Origin: Odoribacteraceae bacterium
Lineage (GTDB): Bacteria > Bacteroidota > Bacteroidia > Bacteroidales > Marinifilaceae
Length of the DNA stretch: 6,060 nt
Direction of reading: 5' to 3'
Assembly (NCBI GenBank): GCA_031259905.1
Contig: JAIRKS010000188.1
Location: 1 to 6,060, forward strand
Positions within the stretch are counted from its first letter, which is position 1. Every line of letters starts with the position of its first letter. Made by a program: the position numbers and the translations under genes. Shown piece after piece: positions 1 through 5,821 of the stretch. The notes under the pieces are model-generated. The model saw only the letters and a list, made by a program, of their open reading frames with translations, searched no databases and was not told the DNA's origin.

Positions 1-2268
1 CGACACGCGGAGCATCATCTCCACCGGGTTGGTGAATTTCTTGTAGAAATAGCCCGCGGAGACGACCTCCCCGGCGCGGGGGTACCATTCGACCCGCGCG
101 TCGTGGTTTTCGGTGTAGCCCGGCTGGAGCTTGATCCATTGCTGCACCGTTACGCGGTCGTCCACGTTGTAGTACTGGTTGTTCGACAGCTCCCTGAAGT
201 CGACCCGCAGCAGCGTTTTGTTGTACGACCCGCGGAGGTTGACTCCCTCGACGATGTTGTACACGAGGGTTGCCGAGGGCAGCCAGTCGATCCGATTGAT
301 GGTATCGTAGCGCGTGTAGCTGGCGCCGCCGCCGCCGTCGAGCGAGTTCACGAGCATGTCTATCTTTTCCGCGCGGACACCGGTAATGAGGCGCAGGTGC
401 TTGAAGAAGCTGAATTCGCCCATGAGGTATCCGGCGTGGATGTCCTGCGTGCCGTCGTAGCCGTCGCTCGTGGCCCCGTTCACGCCCGACGCCCTGTATC
501 TTAGCTCGCCTCGTTCGAAGCGTTCCGGGGCGTAGTACTCTTCGAGGGGGAGGTAGGTGTTGCGCGAATAGCCTGCTCCTACTCCCGGCGTCATGTAGCG
601 CTGCTCGAAACGAGCCTCGCGGAACGTGCCGAGGTAGCCGGCCTTGAGGCTCTGGCGGTTGCCCAGCACGACGAGGGGGAACTCGAGGTTGACGCCGGCG
701 TTCTTCTTGATCTCGTGCAGGTGGCTGTACATGAGGTGTCCCTGAGCGACGCTGAATTCGTTGGAGTTCCGGGCGATCTCTCCCCATTCAATCAGCGGGA
801 TGCTGTCGGAGCTCACGCCGTTGACCCTACCCGAGTCCATGCGGTCGTCAGGGTTGGTGCGGGTAATGTCGTTATAGGAGGCGTTCCACGAGGCGATGAC
901 CCGGCCACCGAAGAGTTCGTGCCTGCCGTCGAGCTGCGTCTGCCAAAGCCGCGACTGCAGCGGGGTGCTGTAGAACTCGACGGTGCGAACGCCCTCGTAG
1001 TACTTGTAGACGTAGCGTTGCTGGTTGGTATGGTTGAAGCGGTTGTTGAAGAGGTTGCGCCAGTTGATCTCGTGGTCGGGCATTTTCCACCCGGCGTTGA
1101 AGACGGCGCCGGTGGAGGTCGTGGACTTCCAGCGCCAGGAGTTCTGTCCGCCGGGGTGGTTGATGTAGTCCCACGTGACCATGCTTCCCTCGAGGATCTC
1201 CTCGGTGTTCTCCTCGTGGCGGTAGGTGAGGGCGGCGACCACGCCGATGGAGCTGCTGCCGACGCGGAAGGGGATGCCTGCCGTGAGGCCGTAGTTCTGG
1301 AGGGGCTGGCCGGTGTAGCGGCGGAGGCCGTAGGTGTTCATCTTGGCGGCGTTGGCGGCGTTCTCCGCCATCAGCTCTTTCTGGTACCCGGCGTACCACT
1401 TGCGGCTCTTCATGTCGCCGAAGAGCCAGTCGTTGTCGAAACGCTTGTTGCTGTAGAAGTCCTTGCCGGTGGTGACGGTGTTGATGCCCGACCCGACGCT
1501 CACGGTGAGGAATCGCTCGGCGGGCACGGCGAGGGTGTTTACCTCGACGAGGCCGCCGGTGAACTCTCCCTGCAGGTCGGGGGTGAAGGTCTTGCTGATG
1601 GTGACGTTATCGACCAGTGCGGTGGGGATGACGTCGAAGGCGAAGTTGCGACGGTTTGGCTCCGTGCTGGGCATGGAGGCGCCGTTGAGCTGGACGTTGT
1701 TGTAGCGCTCGCCCATGCCGCGGATGTTGACGTACTTCCCGTTGTCGAGGGTGACGCCGACGACGCGCCTGAGGACTTGCGCCACGTTGTTGTCTGAGGT
1801 TTTCTTGATGAGGTCTGCGCTCACGCCGTCGCTGAGGGCTGCCAGGCGCTGCTGCTTGGCGTATAGCCCCGCGGCGGAGGCTTTGTTGTAGGAGGCGGTG
1901 ACGACTACCTCGCCCAGTTGCCGCACGCTCTCTTTTAATACCACGTCCAGGGGGGTGGTCTTGCCGACGGCGATTTTCACGCCTTCTACCTGCAGGGTCT
2001 CGTACGAGATGCCGCTGAATTGCACGGTGACCGTCCCGGCAGGCACGGCTGTCAGCTTGTATTGACCGTTGGCGTCGGTCATGGTGACTGCCGTGGAGCC
2101 GGTCACGAGTACCTTGATGCCAATTGCCGGCGCGCCCTGCTCGTCAAGTGCCACGCCGGCGAGGACGCCGCTGTTCTGTTGCGCCGAAAGCCCGATAGGA
2201 AGGAGCATTACCGCCCACAGCAGGCAAAAAATCTGATGGTTCATCCTTTTATTCATCTTCTTGTTCAT
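1..2268 (-). CDS. TonB-dependent outer-membrane receptor with N-terminal carboxypeptidase-regulatory-like domain (partial, C-terminus off the left edge)
   Basis: The frame is open from an ATG at 2268 to the window edge, giving 756 residues with no stop. The codon just before this ATG is an in-frame TAA. ATGs at 2256 and 2244 are in the same frame, so the exact start is uncertain. Residues 1-29 form a signal peptide: a Lys/Arg-rich start, a hydrophobic core, and likely cleavage after LSA. Residues 33-112 read as a carboxypeptidase-regulatory-like beta-sandwich (SGVLAGVALDEQGAP, then TDANGQYKL), followed by LGEVVVTA at 118-125. The plug covers about 130-250, with VNIRGMGERYNNVQLNGA at 180-197 and GEFTGGLVEVNT at 234-245. 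The rest, rich in aromatic and alternating residues, is beta-barrel. By family knowledge such proteins import a ligand across the outer membrane using TonB energy. The substrate cannot be told. It resembles the receptor class with a short RGMGERYN-type plug rather than a typical SusC, and no SusD partner is visible upstream. Perhaps 150-200 residues are missing. Confidence 0.93.
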   Translation of the reverse strand, partial: MNKKMNKRMNHQIFCLLWAVMLLPIGLSAQQNSGVLAGVALDEQGAPAIGIKVLVTGSTAVTMTDANGQYKLTAVPAGTVTVQFSGISYETLQVEGVKIAVGKTTPLDVVLKESVRQLGEVVVTASYNKASAAGLYAKQQRLAALSDGVSADLIKKTSDNNVAQVLRRVVGVTLDNGKYVNIRGMGERYNNVQLNGASMPSTEPNRRNFAFDVIPTALVDNVTISKTFTPDLQGEFTGGLVEVNTLAVPAERFLTVSVGSGINTVTTGKDFYSNKRFDNDWLFGDMKSRKWYAGYQKELMAENAANAAKMNTYGLRRYTGQPLQNYGLTAGIPFRVGSSSIGVVAALTYRHEENTEEILEGSMVTWDYINHPGGQNSWRWKSTTSTGAVFNAGWKMPDHEINWRNLFNNRFNHTNQQRYVYKYYEGVRTVEFYSTPLQSRLWQTQLDGRHELFGGRVIASWNASYNDITRTNPDDRMDSGRVNGVSSDSIPLIEWGEIARNSNEFSVAQGHLMYSHLHEIKKNAGVNLEFPLVVLGNRQSLKAGYLGTFREARFEQRYMTPGVGAGYSRNTYLPLEEYYAPERFERGELRYRASGVNGATSDGYDGTQDIHAGYLMGEFSFFKHLRLITGVRAEKIDMLVNSLDGGGGASYTRYDTINRIDWLPSATLVYNIVEGVNLRGSYNKTLLRVDFRELSNNQYYNVDDRVTVQQWIKLQPGYTENHDARVEWYPRAGEVVSAGYFYKKFTNPVEMMLRVS

Positions 2269-2488
2269 TTAACAGTTTCTGGTTGTTTTGTCCGTGTTAT
2301 GTTATAATTTCCGGGGGCAAGATTAGGGCAACAACGTTTCATTTCGGTGACGAAAAAGGTACAAAACGGCTAAATGGTAGTTACAAAGCAAAGACGTGTT
2401 TCTGCCCTTGCCGGTCATGTTGCTCCTCGCCAGTGCGTTGAAAAAACGCGCGGGCAGTATTACCTCGAATGTCTTCGCGGGGCGCGGG
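2269..2488. other. Intergenic region between the membrane-protein gene and the TonB receptor
   Basis: This 220-bp stretch is more AT-rich than the flanking genes, especially at 2269-2400, and holds no credible gene. A short plus-strand frame crosses it, but it overlaps the tail of the membrane-protein gene and has no recognisable content. There is no clear intrinsic terminator after the stop at 2489. The closest structures are a 5-bp stem at 2436-2450 (GCGTT, loop GAAAA, AACGC) and a widely spaced CTGCCC / GGGCAG pair at 2402-2407 and 2452-2457. The receptor promoter is expected here. Confidence 0.7.
2354..2387 (-). promoter_or_regulatory. Possible weak Bacteroidetes-type promoter for the TonB receptor
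   Basis: On the minus strand, TTTG (2384-2387) is followed after 22 nt by TACCTTTT (2354-2361). The latter matches TAnnTTTG at all but its last base. The spacer is slightly longer than the usual 19-21 nt, and the element lies about 85 nt upstream of the ATG at 2268. A second near match, TAATCTTG, lies closer to the gene but has no TTTG at the right distance. Offered only as the best candidate in the gap. Confidence 0.25.
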
Positions 2489-3463
2489 TCACGGAATCAT
2501 GAGGATGCCGGCGGTGACCAGGGCGAGGAACACGAGCCGTCCCGTCCATCGTCCGCCGTAGGCGACGAGGTACGAGGCGTGCAAGTAAGAGAGGGGGATA
2601 AACAGGATGAAGAGGAAAGCGTGACAGTGTAACGGGACGAGGAAAAACGTGCCCCCGAGGAAGAACGATAGCGAGATGATGGAAAGTAACCCCCGTCGAC
2701 GGGAGACGATCTCGTGGAGGGTCCTCGTCAGCGCGTGGGACACCGCCACGAGAGTCACCGCGACGAGCAGGACGATGGCGACCCACGTCCGCGGGTGAAA
2801 ATGATAGTCGGGCCACTCGCCCGCGCGCAGGGTGTTCATGAACCTCTCGCGGGCGCCCTCCCAGTCGTCGAACAGGAAGAAGTAGGCGGACACGAGGAGT
2901 AGCGCGGTGAAAAAGCCGAGGAACAGCGCCATCACGTCCCGGAGGGTGGTTCTCCCGGAGAGCGGCAGGACGGAGATCGCCCACGGGAGCAGCAGCACGA
3001 GCTTCGGGCAAAAGAGGACGGGAAACACGATCAGCAGCCCGAAGTCGAAGAGAGGGGCGTTGGAGTTGAGGCGCGTGATGACGAGTTGCAGGCGGGAAAG
3101 GGCAAGGACAACCGGCAGGGCCGCAATCACGTGGGCGCAAGTGCCGTGGTGACAGAATACACCGGCGGAGAGGATCAGGTAGATGAACGCCGTGAGGGCC
3201 GTCGCGCGGGAGAATACCTCGCGGCGGTCGGAAATGAAGAAAAGAAGGTAGGAGAGCAGGAGTAGCCACGCCGCGCCCGACCAGAAAAGCCAGCGGGCAT
3301 CGCGGTACTTGTCGAGGAAGGAGAGCAGGATGCCCGTCTCCGCGTGGCACACGCGGGGGATCTCCCCGGTGTAACGGTACGCGGCGATGATCCCCGCCAG
3401 GAGGAAGGGCAGGAGGAACAAGAGGGGTAACCGCCTGGTCTGGATGATCTGCTCGATGCTCAT
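2489..3463 (-). CDS. Polytopic membrane protein, DUF6427-like, downstream of purD
   Basis: This is a 324-residue, very hydrophobic protein with about nine or ten predicted membrane segments, near residues 12-30, 58-77, 88-104, 109-129, 138-167 (one or two), 176-198, 226-245, 258-277, 281-301 and 307-323. There is no cleavable signal peptide, and the first segment is preceded by TRR. The segment SNAPLFDFGLLIVFPVLF at 134-151, then a basic loop (GRTTLRD, 170-176), resembles the Bacteroidetes DUF6427 family, whose function I do not know. This assignment is from memory of the family and not from a search. Two Cys/His clusters stand out: CHHGTCAH at 104-111 and HCH at 279-281. The ATG lies 9 nt after the purD stop, so the two are almost certainly co-transcribed and perhaps translationally coupled. 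A role in the inner membrane is inferred, and no substrate can be proposed. A different frame over the same bases (2460-3350) is rich in Pro, Arg and His and is a shadow. Confidence 0.85.
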   Translation of the reverse strand: MSIEQIIQTRRLPLLFLLPFLLAGIIAAYRYTGEIPRVCHAETGILLSFLDKYRDARWLFWSGAAWLLLLSYLLFFISDRREVFSRATALTAFIYLILSAGVFCHHGTCAHVIAALPVVLALSRLQLVITRLNSNAPLFDFGLLIVFPVLFCPKLVLLLPWAISVLPLSGRTTLRDVMALFLGFFTALLLVSAYFFLFDDWEGARERFMNTLRAGEWPDYHFHPRTWVAIVLLVAVTLVAVSHALTRTLHEIVSRRRGLLSIISLSFFLGGTFFLVPLHCHAFLFILFIPLSYLHASYLVAYGGRWTGRLVFLALVTAGILMIP

Positions 3464-3472
3464 CCGGCAGGG

Positions 3473-4744
3473 CTACTTGACGTCGCGCCCGATGTCGCGC
3501 CTGTAATAACGTCCCTCGAAGTGGATCTTTTCCGCGTCGTTGTAGGAGCGTTGCAGGGCCTCCTCGAGGGTGTCGCCGCGGGCGCTGACGGCGATCACGC
3601 GTCCCCCGCTGGTGAGCACGGCATCGTCGCGGGAGGTCGTCCCGGCGTGAAAGACGAGGCTTTCCCGGACGTCGTCCAGTCCGGTGATCACGTGCCCTTT
3701 CTCGTACGGCCCCGGGTAGCCGCCCGCCGTCAGCATCACGGCGGCGCGGTAGCCGGCCTCCAGCTCGCAGTCCATCTCCCGCAAGAGGCCCTTGTCCATC
3801 GCGTCGAGGAGCGAGAGCAGGTCGACGTTCAGGCGCGGGATCACGACCTCCGTCTCCGGGTCGCCCAGGCGCACGTTGTACTCGATGACGAAGGGATCTC
3901 CCCCGACGTTCATCAGCCCGAAGAAGATGAAGCCCTTGTAGGGGATGCCGTCGGCGCGTAACCCCTCGATCGTGGGGATCACGACGCGCTCTTCCACCTT
4001 CCGGTTGAAGGCCGCGTCGGCGAACGGCACGGGGGTGATCGCTCCCATGCCGCCCGTGTTGAGACCGGTGTCGCCCTCGCCGACGCGTTTGTAGTCCTTG
4101 GCCGCCCCGAGGATCTTGTAGTCCCGCCCGTCCGTCAGCGCGAACACCGACAGCTCGATCCCCCGGAGGAATTCCTCGATCACGACCCGCTCGCCGGCCT
4201 TCCCGAATTTCCCCCCGAGCATCAGCTCCAGCTCCCGCGCGGCCTCTGCCGGATCGTCCACGATCAGCACCCCTTTCCCGGCCGCCAGCCCGTCGGCCTT
4301 CAGGACACGCGGGGGGCGCTGCCGTTGCAGGAAGGCGATCCCCTCCGCGAGGTTCTCGCGCGTCACGGACAGGTGGGCGGCCGTCGGGATGCCGTGACGG
4401 GCCATGAATGCCTTGGCGAATTCCTTGCTTCCTTCCAGGGCAGCCCCCGCGCGTCCCGGCCCGACGATCGCGAGGGAGGGGTGCTTCCCGCTGGCCTCGA
4501 GGTAGTCGCGGATGCCTTCCACGAGCGGCTCTTCCGGCCCGACGATCAGCATGTCAATCGCCTCTCGCTCCACGAAGCGCGAGACCTCCTCGAAGTCCGT
4601 CGGGCGGATGTTCACGTTTTCCGCCACCTGGCTCGTGCCGGCGTTTCCCGGCGCCACGTGTAATTTCGTTAACCGCTTGCTACGGCTGATTTTCCACGCC
4701 AGGGCGTGTTCGCGGCCGCCGCCGCCCAGTAATAAAACTCGCAT
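3473..4744 (-). CDS. purD: Phosphoribosylamine--glycine ligase (GAR synthetase)
   Basis: The 423-residue product is the usual length for PurD. The cytoplasmic enzyme joins glycine to 5-phosphoribosylamine using ATP, making glycinamide ribonucleotide, ADP and phosphate. This is the second step of de novo purine synthesis. The N-terminal domain starts MRVLLLGGGGREHALAWK, the classic PurD signature, with GPEEPLVEGI at 69-78. The ATP-grasp region spans about 105-300: GSKEFAKAFM at 105-114, LKADGLAAGKGV at 148-159, GDTGLNTGGMGA at 224-235 and the metal-binding IEYNVRLGDPETE at 287-299. The C-terminal domain has LTAGGYPGPYEKG at 338-350 and SGGRVIAV at 379-386. No expected motif is missing. The ATG at 4744 puts the glycine-rich loop right at the N-terminus as usual, and an A-rich run precedes it in place of a strong Shine-Dalgarno, as is common in Bacteroidetes. 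It lies 46 nt downstream of the starch-synthase-like gene and 9 nt upstream of the membrane-protein gene. Confidence 0.98.
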   Translation of the reverse strand: MRVLLLGGGGREHALAWKISRSKRLTKLHVAPGNAGTSQVAENVNIRPTDFEEVSRFVEREAIDMLIVGPEEPLVEGIRDYLEASGKHPSLAIVGPGRAGAALEGSKEFAKAFMARHGIPTAAHLSVTRENLAEGIAFLQRQRPPRVLKADGLAAGKGVLIVDDPAEAARELELMLGGKFGKAGERVVIEEFLRGIELSVFALTDGRDYKILGAAKDYKRVGEGDTGLNTGGMGAITPVPFADAAFNRKVEERVVIPTIEGLRADGIPYKGFIFFGLMNVGGDPFVIEYNVRLGDPETEVVIPRLNVDLLSLLDAMDKGLLREMDCELEAGYRAAVMLTAGGYPGPYEKGHVITGLDDVRESLVFHAGTTSRDDAVLTSGGRVIAVSARGDTLEEALQRSYNDAEKIHFEGRYYRRDIGRDVK

Positions 4745-4768
4745 GATGAAGTTGTTTTTAAGTGAGCC

Positions 4769-4788
4769 ACCGCGCGGGAACGCGCGGT
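4769..4788. promoter_or_regulatory. Perfect GC hairpin between the starch-synthase-like gene and purD
   Basis: An 8-bp perfect inverted repeat, ACCGCGCG (4769-4776) and CGCGCGGT (4781-4788), encloses a 4-nt loop (GGAA on the plus strand, TTCC on the transcribed RNA sense). It starts 2 nt after the upstream stop codon and ends 24 nt before the purD ATG. In the direction of transcription it is followed by GGCTCACTTAAAAAC and not by a T run, so it is not a standard intrinsic terminator. It could stabilise the upstream mRNA 3' end, partly attenuate read-through, or mark a processing site. Confidence 0.6.
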
Positions 4789-4790
4789 TG

Positions 4791-5597
4791 TTATTCCATG
4801 AGGTTGTCGAAGAATGTGGCGTAGGCGTCGATGTATTCTTCCTCGCCGGGGTTTTCCAGGATGGGTTTCCCGAGTTCCGCGGCGAATAGTCTCAGCTCAT
4901 CCGGCACGTTCTTGTGGTGGAAGATGATGGCGTCGGCGTGCTGGCAGGCGAGCTTGTTGAGGTTGATATGGCTTGGTTCTTCGACGATCGCGAGGTCGTC
5001 GAGGCTGACGCCTTCCGTGACGGCTTTCCTGGCGAAGGCGTTGTTGAGCGTCCCCTCGAAGTGGTCGTTGTAGGTGGAGAAGACGACTTTCGCGCTAGAG
5101 AAGATGGGATCGTAATAGTATTCCTTCTTCAGGTATAGCGGCACCAGCGCCGTGAACCATCCCTGGCAGTAGATCAGGTCGGGTGACCAGCGCAGTTTCC
5201 TGACGGTCTCGAAGACGCCGCGATTGAAGAATATCGAGCGCTCGTCGTTGTCCGGGAAGAGGTTTCCCTCTTCGTCGAGCACCACGTGCTTGCGCTGGAA
5301 GTAATCGTCGTTGTCAATGAAGTAGACCTGCATCCGGGCGGATTGTATGGAGGCGACCTTGATGATCAGCGGGTGGTCTGTCTCGTTAATGATCAGGTTC
5401 ATCCCGGACAGGCGTATGACCTCGTGGAGTTGGTTGCGCCGTTCGTTGATGCAGCCGTAGCGGGGCATGAACGTCCTGATTTCTTTTCCTTTGTCCTGTA
5501 TTCCCTGTGGGAGATACCTGCCAATGTGTGCCATCTCTGTCTCCGGCAGGTAGGGGACGATCTCTTGAGATATGAATAGTACTCTTTTTTTAGCCAT
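4791..5597 (-). CDS. Stand-alone starch/glycogen-synthase N-terminal (GT5) domain protein, probably non-catalytic
   Basis: From the ATG at 5597 this encodes 268 residues, beginning MAKKRVLFISQEIVPYLPET. It aligns by eye with the N-terminal Rossmann-like domain of GlgA: VLFISQEIVPY at the first strand, MQVYFIDNDDYF at 89-100, DLIYCQGWFTALVPLYLKK at 140-158, VVFSTYNDHFEGTL at 171-184, and INLNKLACQHADAIIF at 211-226. It stops where the second GT-B domain would begin, since GlgA enzymes are normally about 470-500 residues. The KxGGL ADP-glucose loop is replaced by PETEMAHIG, the HDW-type motif reads CQGW, and the catalytic His of T-I-H-N reads S-T-Y-N. Proteins of this short form occur widely in Bacteroidales annotated as glycogen/starch synthase. 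I infer a regulatory or binding role rather than sugar transfer. An upstream in-frame GTG at 5624 would add nine residues, but it lies within 2 nt of the promoter -7 element, so the ATG is preferred. The gene heads a likely operon with purD. Confidence 0.88.
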   Translation of the reverse strand: MAKKRVLFISQEIVPYLPETEMAHIGRYLPQGIQDKGKEIRTFMPRYGCINERRNQLHEVIRLSGMNLIINETDHPLIIKVASIQSARMQVYFIDNDDYFQRKHVVLDEEGNLFPDNDERSIFFNRGVFETVRKLRWSPDLIYCQGWFTALVPLYLKKEYYYDPIFSSAKVVFSTYNDHFEGTLNNAFARKAVTEGVSLDDLAIVEEPSHINLNKLACQHADAIIFHHKNVPDELRLFAAELGKPILENPGEEEYIDAYATFFDNLME

Positions 5598-5625
5598 AAC
5601 AACTACTCTTTTTGGAAAAATCACA

Positions 5626-5656
5626 CAAAGATAACGATTTCATCACGGTATTCAAA
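5626..5656 (-). promoter_or_regulatory. Bacteroidetes-type promoter for the starch-synthase-like gene / purD operon
   Basis: Read on the minus strand, TTTG (5653-5656, the -33 element) is followed after exactly 19 nt by TATCTTTG (5626-5633). This is a full match to the Bacteroidetes consensus TTTG-N19-21-TAnnTTTG. Transcription would start a few bases downstream, leaving a leader of roughly 20-25 nt before the ATG at 5597. The consensus is established knowledge for Bacteroides. The start site itself is inferred. Confidence 0.75.
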
Positions 5657-5661
5657 ATACC
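5647..5661. promoter_or_regulatory. Small palindrome overlapping the -33 element, possible operator
   Basis: GGTATT and AATACC form a perfect 6-bp inverted repeat around the 3-nt centre CAA. It covers the -33 TTTG element of the promoter completely, a position where a bound repressor would block the sigma factor. With only 6-bp arms it could be chance, and no regulator is visible in the window. Confidence 0.35.
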
Positions 5662-5821
5662 ACGAGTGTAAAAATATCCGCGCGGATGAACACGAAAGGT
5701 AGTGGCGCGATTTGTCGATAAGTCACGGGGGAATCTTAACCCGGGTTCGCCCCAGGCATAACTCCTGTCCGGTAGTTTCCAGCAAGGTTTCGGACAACTT
5801 GCCGACGGGGCAATGGAAAAA
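5662..5821. other. Non-coding spacer between the promoter and the 42-bp repeat array
   Basis: No credible gene is present. Some local symmetry is visible. TTTCCA (5776-5781) and TGGAAA (5814-5819) enclose GCAAG (5782-5786) and CTTGC (5798-5802), which would make a nested stem. GGGGCA (5807-5812) pairs with TGCCCC (5826-5831) in the first array unit across a 13-nt loop. The stretch GTTTCGGACAACTTGC near 5787-5802 loosely resembles the end of the repeat unit (GTTTTGCAAACTTGC) and may be a decayed copy. Confidence 0.5.

Noticed and set aside
715..1797. Long plus-strand frame of 360 codons, rich in Val, Gly, Ala and Asp
   Set aside because: It is a shadow of the TonB receptor, which has clear plug motifs and a signal peptide on the other strand over the same bases.
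2402..2457. Terminator after the membrane-protein gene
   Set aside because: The inverted repeats there are short or widely spaced and are not followed by a T run in the direction of transcription.
2460..3350. Minus-strand frame of 296 codons rich in Pro, Arg and His
   Set aside because: It overlaps the membrane-protein gene in another frame. Its composition is typical of an out-of-frame GC-rich reading, while the other frame gives coherent membrane segments and an operon-like start.
5598..5624. GTG start at 5624 extending the starch-synthase-like protein by nine residues
   Set aside because: The GTG lies just beside the promoter -7 element, probably upstream of the transcript start, and the family usually begins MAKK-.
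5736..5770. tRNA T-arm-like stretch (GGGTTCGCCCC)
   Set aside because: No acceptor stem, anticodon arm or D-arm can be formed around it.
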